64,000 bases of DNA, taken from contig NZ_BCUY01000001.1 of the NCBI RefSeq assembly GCF_001591465.1, positions 1-64,000 on the forward strand, written 5' to 3'. Shown here piece after piece: positions 7,972-16,338 of this stretch. The number at the start of each line of letters is the position of its first letter. Within the stretch, counting starts at the first letter, position 1. The notes beneath the pieces are model-generated. The model made no database searches, had not been told where the DNA came from, and saw only the letters and a list, made by a program, of their open reading frames with translations. The position numbers and the translations under genes were made by a program. Source of the DNA: Cytobacillus firmus NBRC 15306. GTDB lineage: Bacteria; Bacillota; Bacilli; Bacillales; Cytobacillaceae.

Positions 7972-8985
7972 ATGAAAGTACTTCTGGCAAGCCCGAATTT
8001 TCACCAGGCAAGAGGGAATACAGTTACCGTTCAGCGTATTTCTGATGGCCTCAATAAGCTGGGCATTGAGACTGAAATAATCAATATCACAGACGGCTGC
8101 AAATTAACCAGCCTGCCAAAAGCCGATATTGTGCATGGCTTTAACGCTTATCGGTTTGGCCAATTTATTAAGAAGCTTGGTGAAAAACCTGAAAGATATG
8201 TCGTAACCATGACCGGCACTGATTTAAATATCGACCTTCATGATCCAGTTAAGAAAACCGCAGTCATTCAAACCATTATCAATGCCGAAGCTATACATGT
8301 ATTTGATGAAGAAGCTAAGCTTGTACTGGCAGGTGAAGTTCCTGAAGCAAAAGATAAAATCAGCGTTATCCATCAGGGAACTGTAATATTTTCTGAAGCT
8401 GGAGCCGACTATAAAAAAGAACACGGCACTTTTTTATTTTTGCTGCCGGCAGGAATCCGCAAGGTGAAGAATATTCCTTTTGCCATAGAAAAGCTTAAAC
8501 TGTTATATGAAAAGAATCCCCGCATCCGTCTTTGGCTAGCGGGTCCTATTATTGAAGAAGAAGAGGGAAATATCGTAAAGACCCTTACTGAAAAAAATAA
8601 AGAATGGGTTCAATATCTTGGCCAGATCCCGCATCACCATATGGGAGAGCTATACAGACAAGCGGATGCCGTATTGAACACATCCCATTCTGAAGGCCAG
8701 CCTGCTGCCATTTTAGAAGCAATGGAGTATAGCCTTCCAGTTCTTGCAGCCAATAACCTGGGCAACAGGAATATCATTTCACATCAGGAAACTGGTTTAA
8801 TCTACACTAATCCGGTCGAATTTCTTGATAATGCAGACAAACTAGTGAATAATAACGAATTGAGGATTAAATTGGGGCAAGCTGCCAAACTCTATGTTGA
8901 GGGCAGTCATTCTTCGGAATATGAAGCTAAAACACTTCAAAAAATTTACGAAACCATCTTAGAAAAATCCCCAAGTAAACATTGA
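7972..8985 (+). CDS. GT4-type glycosyltransferase, SenB-like (putative selenosugar synthase)
   Basis: This 337-residue GT-B fold glycosyltransferase belongs to the retaining GT4 group. It opens KVLLASPNFHQARGN, has VVTMTGTDLNIDL near residue 85, and carries the donor-binding E-x7-E-like stretch SEGQPAAILEAMEYSLPVLA near 245. The GTDL block and the ARGN start resemble SenB, which joins selenophosphate to UDP-GlcNAc in selenoneine synthesis; this resemblance is from memory. Twenty nt separate it from selD, so the two are surely co-transcribed. ATG 7972 with GAAAGG upstream is preferred over GTG 7957. An ordinary cell-surface glycosyltransferase remains possible. Confidence 0.75.
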   Translation: MKVLLASPNFHQARGNTVTVQRISDGLNKLGIETEIINITDGCKLTSLPKADIVHGFNAYRFGQFIKKLGEKPERYVVTMTGTDLNIDLHDPVKKTAVIQTIINAEAIHVFDEEAKLVLAGEVPEAKDKISVIHQGTVIFSEAGADYKKEHGTFLFLLPAGIRKVKNIPFAIEKLKLLYEKNPRIRLWLAGPIIEEEEGNIVKTLTEKNKEWVQYLGQIPHHHMGELYRQADAVLNTSHSEGQPAAILEAMEYSLPVLAANNLGNRNIISHQETGLIYTNPVEFLDNADKLVNNNELRIKLGQAAKLYVEGSHSSEYEAKTLQKIYETILEKSPSKH

Positions 8986-9005
8986 ATGAGTAAGGAGAGA
9001 GAAAT

Positions 9006-10055
9006 ATGTCTAGAGAAGAAATCGTAAAACTGACTTCTTTATCAACAAAAGGCGGCTGAGGATGCAAAATTGGTCCTGAAGACCTGGCGCAGGTTCTGCG
9101 TCATTTGCCAAAGTCTGTACCTGACCCCAACCTCTTAGTAGGACTGGATACATCGGATGATGCAGGCGTTTATAAAATAAATGATGAAACTGCCCTTGTG
9201 CAGACACTGGATTTCTTCACTCCTATCGTTGATGACCCATACATGTTCGGCCAAATCGCTGCAGCTAATTCGCTGAGTGATATTTACGCTATGGGCGGCA
9301 AACCTATAACCGTCATGAATATTGTAGGTTTTCCTATCAGCAAACTGGATAAAAGCATACTTGCAGACATTCTGGCTGGCGCATCAGATAAAGTTAAAGA
9401 ATCCGGTGCTGTGTTAGTTGGAGGGCACTCCATTGACGACCAGGAGCCAAAATTCGGATTATCTGTGACTGGAACCGTACATCCTGAACGGGTAAGAACA
9501 AATGCAGGAGCCAAACCTGGCGACAAACTGATCTTAACCAAGCCGATTGGCGTCGGCATTCTTACTCAAGCGATTAAAAGGGATATGCTGGATCAGGAAG
9601 GCATCGACCGTGTAATGAAAATTATGGCTGCTTTAAATAAAGACGCTGCTGAAGCTATGGATAACTACCAGGTCAATGCCTGCACAGACATTACTGGTTT
9701 TGGCCTTCTGGGCCATGCCATGGAAATTGCGGAAGGGAGCGGCACAGGCATTACCATTGAAAGCAAAGCCGTGCCAATCCTTCCAAAAACAAGAGAGCTT
9801 GCTGAACAGAATATTATTCCTGGCGGCTCCAAAAAGAATCATAAATGGCTGTCCGGCCGGATTCAATACGAAAATATTGATGATGTGGACCAAGTGATAC
9901 TTTGTGATGCTATTACTTCAGGGGGACTTTTAATAACCGTTCCTGAAGCAGAAGCTGAATTGCTCCTAAAAGACCTTAAGGAAAAAGGAGTAGAATGGGC
10001 TTCCATCATTGGGACTGTCACAGATCAGAATCCTGGAAAGATTACGGTTATCTGA
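9006..10055 (+). CDS. selD: Selenide, water dikinase (SelD), itself a selenoprotein
   Basis: SelD makes selenophosphate from selenide and ATP for Sec-tRNA, selenouridine or selenosugar synthesis. The gene must start at ATG 9006, preceded by AAGGAGAG. The frame reads LSTKGG-(TGA)-GCKIGPEDL and then continues without a break for 349 residues, the normal SelD length. The TGA at 9057-9059 is codon 18 and occupies the position of the catalytic Cys/Sec (Cys17 in E. coli), next to the conserved lysine. Later landmarks are DDAGVY, QTLDFFTPIVDDPY and GGHSIDDQEPKFGL. Any annotation starting at a later Met would lose the active site. It lies in the selenium operon after the SenB-like gene. Confidence 0.95.
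9057..9059 (+). other. In-frame UGA = selenocysteine codon of selD
   Basis: TGA stands in frame between GGC GGC and GGA TGC, giving GG-U-GCK, the conserved SelD active-site loop. Open, family-consistent coding sequence lies on both sides, so recoding rather than termination is indicated. Confidence 0.93.
9086..9102 (+). promoter_or_regulatory. SECIS-like hairpin of selD
   Basis: GGCGCA (9086-9091) pairs with TGCGTC (9097-9102) and closes a GGTTC loop. The GG in the loop, flanked by GCA/TGC, is close to the apical part of the E. coli fdhF SECIS (UGCA-GGUC-UGCA). The loop begins 32 nt after the UGA, within the spacing reported for bacterial SECIS elements. Confidence 0.7.
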
Positions 10056-10083
10056 AAAAAGGACTCGAAAAGAGTCCTTTTTT
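10055..10083 (+). terminator. Internal terminator between selD and the ABC genes
   Basis: GGACTC pairs with GAGTCC around GAAAA, flanked by A6 and T6, starting at the selD stop codon. Only 36 nt remain before the next gene, with no clear promoter in them, so it is probably leaky and lowers expression of the transporter relative to selD. Confidence 0.75.
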
Positions 10084-10119
10084 ACCTTTACTACAAAACA
10101 AAAACAAGGAAGTGCAAAC

Positions 10120-11022
10120 ATGAAAAAATTCTTAATGCTCATGACTATCTTTTCACTGATGCTTTTGACAGCATGCAGCGGAAACGACTCAAAAAATACA
10201 GACGATAATGGTAAAGAAAAATCTAAAGAAACGTTCACCATTGGGGTTATTCCCGTTCAAACAGAGGGATCGATGGAAGCCGCCATGGAGAAACTGCAGT
10301 CCACTTTATCTGAAAAACTTGATAGGGAAGTAGCTGTCGAAGTATATCCGGATTATAACGGGGTTGTAGAAGCCATGAACTACGATAAAATTGATATGGC
10401 ATATTTCGGTCCGTTAACATATGTTGTTGCACATGAGAAGAGCGGCGCAAAAGCCATCATTACACAGCTGATCGATGGTGAGCCATTCTATTATTCATAT
10501 ATCATCACCCATAAAGACAATCCATGGAATTCACTTGAAGATTTACTGAAAAACAGCAGTGAAGCTGACTTTGCCTTTGGTGATATCAATTCAACTTCAG
10601 GATCTCTTATCCCATCCATTGAATTGAAGGACCGTGAAGTTTACAAATCAGAAGATGAACACAGCTTTAAGTCCGTCAGATTTACCGGCTCGCATGATGC
10701 TACTGCATTGGCAGTCCAAAATAAGCAGGTTGATGCCGGTGCGATCGACAGCGCCATTTACAATCAATTAGTGGATTCAGGAAAAGTAGACGGAGATCAG
10801 ATTAAAACGATCTGGAAATCAGAAAAGCTTTTCCAGTACCCTTGGGCTGTACATGAAAACACCGATGAAGAAACAATTAAAGCGTTAAAGGAAGCATTTC
10901 TTGCGATTGAAGATCCCGAAATTCTGGATGCATTCGGAGCAAGCGGATTTACTGAAGCAAGCAACGAAGATTATGAAAGCATCCGTCAGGCTGCCCTAAA
11001 AGAGGGACTTATTAAAGAATAG
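10120..11022 (+). CDS. Putative selenate-type ABC transporter substrate-binding lipoprotein (PhnD-like)
   Basis: This 300-residue lipoprotein has a signal peptide ending in LLTAC (lipid-modified Cys19), followed by a PhnD/SsuA-type binding fold: FTIGVIPVQTEGSM, MAYFGPLTYVVAHEKSGAKA and NSTSGSLIPS. PhnD-like proteins encoded next to selD form a recognised family annotated as putative selenate transporters. Position in this operon, and the absence of any phosphonate-degradation gene, favour a selenium oxyanion over phosphonate. The ATG at 10120 with AAGGAAG upstream is preferred because it begins the signal peptide exactly. The substrate is inferred. Confidence 0.85.
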   Translation: MKKFLMLMTIFSLMLLTACSGNDSKNTDDNGKEKSKETFTIGVIPVQTEGSMEAAMEKLQSTLSEKLDREVAVEVYPDYNGVVEAMNYDKIDMAYFGPLTYVVAHEKSGAKAIITQLIDGEPFYYSYIITHKDNPWNSLEDLLKNSSEADFAFGDINSTSGSLIPSIELKDREVYKSEDEHSFKSVRFTGSHDATALAVQNKQVDAGAIDSAIYNQLVDSGKVDGDQIKTIWKSEKLFQYPWAVHENTDEETIKALKEAFLAIEDPEILDAFGASGFTEASNEDYESIRQAALKEGLIKE

Positions 11023-11033
11023 GGCTGATAAGA

Positions 11034-11789
11034 TTGTGGTTTAAAAAACGCAGCATATTAACATATACCGTGTTGGCTTTATTCATTTATCTAAGCATGA
11101 AGCTGACAGAATTCGACTTATCGAAATTCAAAGACTTCCGCAACATGATTGATTTCCTGTCCCATTGGTTCCCTATGGATTTTTCTCTCCTTCCAAGGAT
11201 ACTTGAAGACAGTCTGGAAACCTTGGCCATGGCTTTTCTGGGAAGCTTCTTTGGGCTTATTATCGGACTTCCCTTAAGCTTTATGGCCGCCAAAAACACA
11301 TCCGGTTCAAAATTTGTTTACCATATAACCAGAGTCGGCCTCAGCTTTGTCCGCTCCATTCCTGAAATTGTTTTTGGTTTGATTCTTTTGACGGCTCTAG
11401 GGCTTGGTCCTTTTCCGGCTGTCCTGGCCATTATGTTTCATAACATTGGGGTTCTGGGAAAACTGATCTCAGAGCTCATTGAAGCATCCGATCCCGGCCC
11501 GCAGGAGGCCATGAAAGCAGTTGGGGCAAAAAGCTGGTTTGCTTCCCTATTCAGCATCCTGCCTCAAATATGGCCAAATGTATTGTCAAATTACTTCTAC
11601 CGGTTTGAGGTTGCCATAAGGACTTCCCTTATCTTGGGCTTCATTGGCGGGGGAGGAATTGGCCAAAGACTTTTTAATGATTTTAAGACATTTCAATACA
11701 ATTCAGTTTCGCTTGATGTCCTGGTGATTATGATCATCGTTATTCTAGTGGACCTTTTCGGAAGCTATGTCAGGAACCGAGTGATATAA
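11034..11789 (+). CDS. PhnE-like ABC transporter permease (putative selenate)
   Basis: This 251-residue integral membrane permease has about six predicted segments. It carries the EAA-loop signature typical of binding-protein-dependent permeases around residues 150-175 (EASDPGPQEAMKAVGAKSWF). A TTG start at 11034 is supported by AGGG nine nt upstream, 11 nt after the stop of the binding-protein gene. It should form the channel of the transporter with the preceding and following genes. PhnE-family similarity is clear; substrate assignment rests on the selD context. Confidence 0.85.
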   Translation: MWFKKRSILTYTVLALFIYLSMKLTEFDLSKFKDFRNMIDFLSHWFPMDFSLLPRILEDSLETLAMAFLGSFFGLIIGLPLSFMAAKNTSGSKFVYHITRVGLSFVRSIPEIVFGLILLTALGLGPFPAVLAIMFHNIGVLGKLISELIEASDPGPQEAMKAVGAKSWFASLFSILPQIWPNVLSNYFYRFEVAIRTSLILGFIGGGGIGQRLFNDFKTFQYNSVSLDVLVIMIIVILVDLFGSYVRNRVI

Positions 11790-11801
11790 AGGAGGCCGGA
11801 A

Positions 11802-12566
11802 ATGCTTGAGATTCGAAATATAACTGTCCGTTATCCCGGCATGAAGCATCATGCGCTTAATTCAATAAATCTGACGATACACCCTGGAGATTTTGTTTGC
11901 GTGCTAGGTAAAAGCGGTGCCGGAAAATCCACTCTGATCCGCTGTTTAAATGGCCTGCAGTCACCTTCATCAGGGGAAATCATCTGGGATGGCCAATCCT
12001 TTTCTGCACTTAGTGATGAACAGCTTCGCAGAATCCGCAGGGAGATGGGCATGATCTTTCAGCATTTTAATTTAGTTCCGCGATTAACTGTCCTGCAAAA
12101 TGTTCTGACAGGCATGTTCGGCTACAGAAGCAGTTTTAAGAACCTCATTGGATGGTTTACAGAGGAAGAAAAGGCTCAGGCTAAACAAGTCATTGCAGAG
12201 GTGGGCTTAACCGACTTTGCCGACCGCAGGGTGGAGCATCTTAGCGGAGGGCAGAAACAGAGAGTCGGCATTGCAAGGGCTCTCCTTCAAAAGCCAAGGT
12301 TCCTGCTTGGAGACGAGCCTGTAGCCAGCCTGGATCCTGGAACTTCAGACCGGATCTTCAGCCTGCTGCAGGAGATGCATAACCGGCATGGTCTGCAAAC
12401 CATAATCAATGTCCATGATGTTCAATTGGCTAAACGCTATGCTACCCGGATTATTGCATTAAAAGATGGAGAAGTTGTTTTTGATGGTAAACCGGAACAG
12501 TTCACAGATGATATGTATGTATTTACATATGATGCAGAAAGTTATAGCGAAAAATCATATATCTGA
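11802..12566 (+). CDS. PhnC-like ABC transporter ATPase (putative selenate)
   Basis: The ATP-hydrolysing subunit (254 aa) of the same transporter. Walker A GKSGAGKST lies near residue 37, the ABC signature LSGGQKQRVGIARAL near 148, Walker B FLLGDEPVASLDP near 168, and the switch histidine in NVHDVQLAKRYA. The ATG follows AAAGGAGG at ideal spacing, 12 nt after the permease stop. PhnC family by sequence; the role in selenium uptake is inferred from gene order. Confidence 0.92.
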   Translation: MLEIRNITVRYPGMKHHALNSINLTIHPGDFVCVLGKSGAGKSTLIRCLNGLQSPSSGEIIWDGQSFSALSDEQLRRIRREMGMIFQHFNLVPRLTVLQNVLTGMFGYRSSFKNLIGWFTEEEKAQAKQVIAEVGLTDFADRRVEHLSGGQKQRVGIARALLQKPRFLLGDEPVASLDPGTSDRIFSLLQEMHNRHGLQTIINVHDVQLAKRYATRIIALKDGEVVFDGKPEQFTDDMYVFTYDAESYSEKSYI

Positions 12567-12592
12567 TTAACTTAAGAACAGGAGGCAGAAGA

Positions 12593-13225
12593 ATGGCCAA
12601 TTGTCCATGAGTTGTGGATAGCTCGAACGTCGTGTACGTTTCGAACGACCCTGACATCACGTTATTTAATGCCGGACACCCTTCGAAGAAAACAGTGACA
12701 CTGACTTTTGACGATGGGCCGGCAAGAGTTCTTCCGGAACTATTGGATATACTGAAGAAAGAAAAGGTTCCAGCTGTTTTCTTCTGGCAATCAAGGCTTT
12801 TATACCCCGGGCGTCCGTGGAAAAGAGTCCTGGAAGAAGGCCATCAGGTAGGTACCCACTCTTCAAAGCATTCCAATTATGAAAAATTAACTCCAAATGA
12901 ACAAGTCCAGGATTTAAGGAGAAGCAAATTAAAGATTGAATCCATCACGGGCCAAGATGTGAAGCTATTCAGGCCTCCATTCGGACAGTATAATGAACAT
13001 ACCATTGCTGCAGCCAAAGAGCTCGGGCTCTCCACCATATTGTGGAGAATCTCGTCCATGGACTGGGAGCTTAAAGAAGAGCCTGAACAAATAATCACAA
13101 ACGTTCTAGAGAACCTGGAAGACGGAGCAATCATTCTTTTGCATGAATTAACCCAGACTGCTGCGGCTCTGCCTGGTTTAATTGCTGGAATTCGGGATAA
13201 AGGCTATGAATTCAGTTTGCTGTAA
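12593..13225 (+). CDS. Polysaccharide deacetylase-like protein with N-terminal Cys-Pro-Sec (candidate new selenoprotein)
   Basis: The CE4/NodB domain is catalytically complete: TFDDGP, THSSKHSNY, RPPFGQYN, the WRISSMDW block and ILLHE. The natural start is ATG 12593, seven nt after AGGAGG. From there the frame reads MANCP, then TGA (12608-12610), then VVDSSNVVYVS into the enzyme domain. GTG 12614, after the TGA, has no RBS. A SECIS-like hairpin follows 20 nt later and the gene lies 26 nt after the transporter ATPase in the selenium operon. Read through, the 210-residue product has a redox-type Cys-Pro-Sec at residues 4-6. CE4 enzymes remove N-acetyl groups from GlcNAc-type sugars, so the substrate could be a seleno-sugar; that is speculation. 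No signal peptide is seen. Confidence 0.75.
12608..12610 (+). other. Candidate selenocysteine UGA codon
   Basis: TGA is codon 6 after an ATG with an ideal ribosome-binding site, forming Cys-Pro-Sec. The alternative is a five-codon peptide MANCP followed by a poorly initiated GTG. Confidence 0.7.
12623..12644 (+). promoter_or_regulatory. SECIS-like hairpin of the deacetylase gene
   Basis: TCGAACGT (12623-12630) pairs with ACGTTTCGA (12636-12644) with one bulged U in the 3' arm and a five-base CGTGT loop having G at its second position. The loop starts 20 nt after the UGA. A small bulged-U stem with a G-containing apical loop at this distance is what bacterial SECIS elements look like. Confidence 0.6.
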
Positions 13226-13253
13226 AAAGTATCCTCAGTGAGGGTACTTTTTT
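13224..13253 (+). terminator. Terminator of the selenium operon
   Basis: AAAAGTA(T)CCTC pairs with GAGG(G)TACTTTT, followed by further T, immediately after the deacetylase stop codon. Confidence 0.85.
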
Positions 13254-13270
13254 TGTGAGGGTTTATTCTG

Positions 13271-13299
13271 TTGACACAAATTAAATATTATGATAATTA
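13271..13299 (+). promoter_or_regulatory. Probable htpG promoter
   Basis: A perfect TTGACA lies at 13271-13276. The AT-rich stretch TATGATAATTA at 13289-13299 offers several -10 choices, but none is at both ideal sequence and 17-nt spacing. The CIRCE element begins 9 bp further on. Confidence 0.5.
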
Positions 13300-13307
13300 A
13301 ATAATGG

Positions 13308-13334
13308 TTAGCACTCGGAAGACTTGAGTGCTAA
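13308..13334 (+). promoter_or_regulatory. CIRCE element (HrcA operator)
   Basis: TTAGCACTC-N9-GAGTGCTAA is an exact match to the CIRCE consensus. It lies between the promoter and the htpG start, about 30 bp upstream of the ATG. HrcA repression of htpG is expected. Confidence 0.95.
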
Positions 13335-13364
13335 CCAAATGAAAAAATAAGGGGAGAGACTAAC

Positions 13365-15242
13365 ATGGAAACGAAACAATTTCAGGCAGAATCCAAGAGA
13401 TTATTGGAAATGATGATCAACTCCATCTACTCTCAAAGAGAGGTGTTCCTGAGGGAGCTTATTTCCAACAGCAGTGATGCGATTGATAAGATCTACTACA
13501 AAGCACTTACAGACGATTCCTTAACGTTTGACAAAGACAGTTACTACATAAAAGTCGTTCCTGATAAAGAAAAAAGGACATTAACAATCAAAGATACCGG
13601 CATTGGCATGACAAAGGACGAACTGGAAAACAACCTGGGTGTCATCGCAAAAAGCGGCTCTCTTGCTTTTAAGAAAGAAAATGAAATTAAAGATGGGCAT
13701 GATATTATTGGCCAATTCGGAGTAGGATTTTATGCTGCATTCATGGTCGCTGATGTTGTAACTGTGATCAGCAAAGCCCTTGGCAGTGAGCAGGCGTACA
13801 AATGGGAATCCCATGGAGCGGAGGGATATACGATTACGCCATGTGAAAAAGAAGCAGTCGGTACTGAAATTATCCTTAAAATTAAAGAAAATACGGAAGA
13901 TGAAAGCTTTGATGAATATCTCGAAGAGTACCGCTTAAAGTCGATCATAAAAAAATACTCTGACTTTATCCGCTATCCTATAAAAATGGATGTCACCATC
14001 AGAAAATCAAAAGAAGAAGCTGAGAACGAGTTTGAAGAAATTACCGAAGAGCAGACCATCAACAGCATGGTCCCGATTTGGCGCAAAAATAAAAGCGAGC
14101 TGACAGATGAAGATTACGAAAAGTTCTATCAGGAGAAGCATTATGGCTTTGACAAGCCGGTAAAGCATATCCATATTAATGTGGATGGAACAATCCGCTA
14201 TAATGCGATTTTATATATACCTGAGAATATTCCATTTGATTATTACTCAAAGGAATACGAAAAAGGCCTGGAACTTTATTCGAATGGCGTTTTAATCATG
14301 AACAAGTGTGGAGACCTTTTGCCTGATTATTTCAGTTTTGTCAAAGGGATGGTGGACTCTGAAGATTTATCCCTTAACATCTCAAGGGAAATGCTCCAGC
14401 ATGATCGGCAGCTGAAGCTTATTGCGAAAAACATCAGCAAAAAAATTAAAAATGAGCTCCAAAGTCTCATGAAAAATGAGCGGGTAAAATATGAACAATT
14501 TTACAAGTCATTTGGAAGACAATTAAAATACGGTGTATACAGTGATTTTGGAACCCATAAAGAAACACTCCAGGATTTATTGATGTTCTATTCTTCACAA
14601 GAGAAGAAATTGGTATCACTTGATGAATATGTATCCCGAATGAAGGAAGACCAGAAATATATTTATTATGCTGCTGGTGAGTCATACGAAAGAATTGAAA
14701 AGCTTCCACAAGCCGAACTGGTGGCGGATAAGGGTTATGAAATTCTGTACTTTACAGAGGATATTGATGAGTTCGCCATTAAAATGCTGATGTCCTATAA
14801 AGAGAAGGAATTTAAGTCAGTCTCAAGCGGCGATCTTGGCATAGAAAATGAGGAAGAAAAGATATCCGAATCAGAAGAAAAAGAACATAAGGAATTGTTC
14901 AGCACCATGAAGGAGATTTTATCAGGAAAAGTGACAGATGTCCGGATTTCCAAAAGACTTAAAAGCTATCCGGTTTGCCTTAGTGCAGATGGGGAAGTCA
15001 CTATTGAAATGGAAAAGGTCCTCAGCAGCATGCCTGACAATCAAAATGTAAAAGCGAACAAGGTACTGGAAATCAATTCAAGCCATGAAGTGTTCCAGGC
15101 CTTAAAAAATGCAATGGAAAATGATAAAGAAAAGTTAAGTCTCTATACAAACCTCCTATATAACCAGGCTATGCTGATTGAAGGCCTGCCAATCAGCGAC
15201 CCTGTGGAATTTACGAATGATATCTGCAAAGTTATGGTGTAA
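13365..15242 (+). CDS. htpG: HSP90-family chaperone HtpG
   Basis: This 625-residue cytosolic ATP-dependent chaperone has the full three-domain layout. The GHKL ATPase comes first ([12 protein letters not shown] near residue 28, DTGIGM near 77, [12 protein letters not shown] near 113). The middle domain contains the [10 protein letters not shown] block near residue 337, and the C-terminal dimerisation domain follows. The ATG follows GGGGAGAG. The gene is monocistronic, behind a TTGACA promoter and a perfect CIRCE, with a terminator directly after it. In B. subtilis htpG is not an HrcA target, so the operator is the notable point. Confidence 0.97.
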   Translation: METKQFQAESKRLLEMMINSIYSQREVFLRELISNSSDAIDKIYYKALTDDSLTFDKDSYYIKVVPDKEKRTLTIKDTGIGMTKDELENNLGVIAKSGSLAFKKENEIKDGHDIIGQFGVGFYAAFMVADVVTVISKALGSEQAYKWESHGAEGYTITPCEKEAVGTEIILKIKENTEDESFDEYLEEYRLKSIIKKYSDFIRYPIKMDVTIRKSKEEAENEFEEITEEQTINSMVPIWRKNKSELTDEDYEKFYQEKHYGFDKPVKHIHINVDGTIRYNAILYIPENIPFDYYSKEYEKGLELYSNGVLIMNKCGDLLPDYFSFVKGMVDSEDLSLNISREMLQHDRQLKLIAKNISKKIKNELQSLMKNERVKYEQFYKSFGRQLKYGVYSDFGTHKETLQDLLMFYSSQEKKLVSLDEYVSRMKEDQKYIYYAAGESYERIEKLPQAELVADKGYEILYFTEDIDEFAIKMLMSYKEKEFKSVSSGDLGIENEEEKISESEEKEHKELFSTMKEILSGKVTDVRISKRLKSYPVCLSADGEVTIEMEKVLSSMPDNQNVKANKVLEINSSHEVFQALKNAMENDKEKLSLYTNLLYNQAMLIEGLPISDPVEFTNDICKVMV

Positions 15243-15249
15243 AGTTGTA

Positions 15250-15276
15250 ACAGCCCGAATTGATCGGGCTGTTTTT
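15250..15276 (+). terminator. Terminator of htpG
   Basis: CAGCCCGA pairs with TCGGGCTG and is followed by six T. It lies between convergent genes. Confidence 0.92.
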
Positions 15277-15280
15277 TCAT

Positions 15281-15640
15281 TTATTGCTGGCGAAAAGTGC
15301 CTGCATAATTATATTGGGATCCAGTCTGAAGCTGATTATTAAAAGGCTGCTGGAGAGTGGTCATTTCAGGCCCGGTGAGCTGCCCTTGCATTTGATTGCA
15401 GATGTTTACAACTTCCTGGCAACGCTGAATTGCCAGCTCGTGACTATGCAGACTTTGTTCAATTAATTGAGCAGACTGCTTCTCACGCTGCAGAATCTGT
15501 TCAAGCATTTGGATATTCTGCTGTTCCTGCTGAAGCATCATACGGTATTGCTGGCTTCCCTGCTGTGTCTGCTGAATGAGCTGCTGTGCAAGCTGACGCG
15601 CTTGACCTGCCTGCTGTACTCCGTGTTGAACTGTATGCAT
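15281..15640 (-). CDS. Gln-rich helical protein, unknown function (119 aa)
   Basis: I do not recognise this protein. More than a quarter of its residues are Gln, and residues 1-85 look like a continuous amphipathic helix/coiled coil (QQLIQQTQQGSQQYRMML, QMLEQILQREKQSAQLIE). The C-terminus is less ordered (FNNQLQTGSQYNYAGTF). There is no signal peptide. The ATG follows AGGAGG at good spacing. Small Gln-rich proteins of this kind are often spore-coat-associated in Bacillaceae; that is only a guess here. Confidence 0.75.
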   Translation of the reverse strand: MHTVQHGVQQAGQARQLAQQLIQQTQQGSQQYRMMLQQEQQNIQMLEQILQREKQSAQLIEQSLHSHELAIQRCQEVVNICNQMQGQLTGPEMTTLQQPFNNQLQTGSQYNYAGTFRQQ

Positions 15641-15895
15641 ATAATCAGCCTCCTAATAATTTTTCACGGGACATTTGCCCCTTCGATATTCTTAGCAATC
15701 CTCCTAATAAAGCTTCCGAAAAACAGCAAAGAATATTTTCTGACAAACATAACAAACTATACAGGAAGGAATTCAAACCAAATCCCTCCAGGAAGTGCCA
15801 CTCCAATATATTTCATTAAGCTACCTGGAATTATATCTGTAAAATAGCATTGAATTCAGCTAAAACGATCTGAAACTCTTGGGAAGGGGATTATC

Positions 15896-16237
15896 ATGTC
15901 AGTTTTTGTTTATCAGTCTTTTCAATTAAAACAAGATAACTTTGTTGAAGCTCTGAAAAATCTCAGAATGATACAAAATTACCGTAACGAAAATTACCAG
16001 CATAAAATCGAATTATTATCACCCATATCAGGCGATGATCATACATATGCTTTTCTTTCCACATATGAGGGTCTGGCCGAGATGGAGCTGCAAAACAAAA
16101 AGATGTTTGAAGATGAGGAATACAAAAAACTGATCGAGCAATTTTTCCTTGAGGATATCGTCCAGGGAAGCATGAATACACAGCTGTTAAGATCTATAAC
16201 AGGATTAAAGAGTGACAGTTCCGAGAAAAAGAAATAA
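15896..16237 (+). CDS. Uncharacterised small protein (113 aa)
   Basis: Family not recognised. The N-terminus SVFVYQSFQLKQDNFVEALKNLRMI and the middle HTYAFLSTYEGLAEMELQNKKMFEDEEY have the strand-helix spacing of a dimeric alpha/beta-barrel (monooxygenase/NIPSNAP-like) protein, but no active-site residue can be named. The C-terminus is charged (KSDSSEKKK). The ATG has GGAAGGGG upstream. It precedes the permease gene by 101 nt on the same strand and could share its transcript. No membrane segment is visible. Confidence 0.7.
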   Translation: MSVFVYQSFQLKQDNFVEALKNLRMIQNYRNENYQHKIELLSPISGDDHTYAFLSTYEGLAEMELQNKKMFEDEEYKKLIEQFFLEDIVQGSMNTQLLRSITGLKSDSSEKKK

Positions 16238-16338
16238 GAATTATGGCAAATTTCCAATTGATATTGAAACGGAAGCCGATTATCATCTGAATCGGCTAAT
16301 TTTTTTGCCAGTATGCGACGCAAAGAGGGAGGTACATC

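Noticed and set aside
10053-10083. Second recoded UGA at the end of selD followed by a hairpin
   Set aside because: The protein is already full length, the hairpin has A and T flanks typical of a terminator, and the following frame is short and not conserved-looking.
10120-12566. Phosphonate transporter and utilisation operon
   Set aside because: PhnDEC-like proteins are present but no C-P lyase or phosphonatase gene; the genes sit inside a selenium operon.
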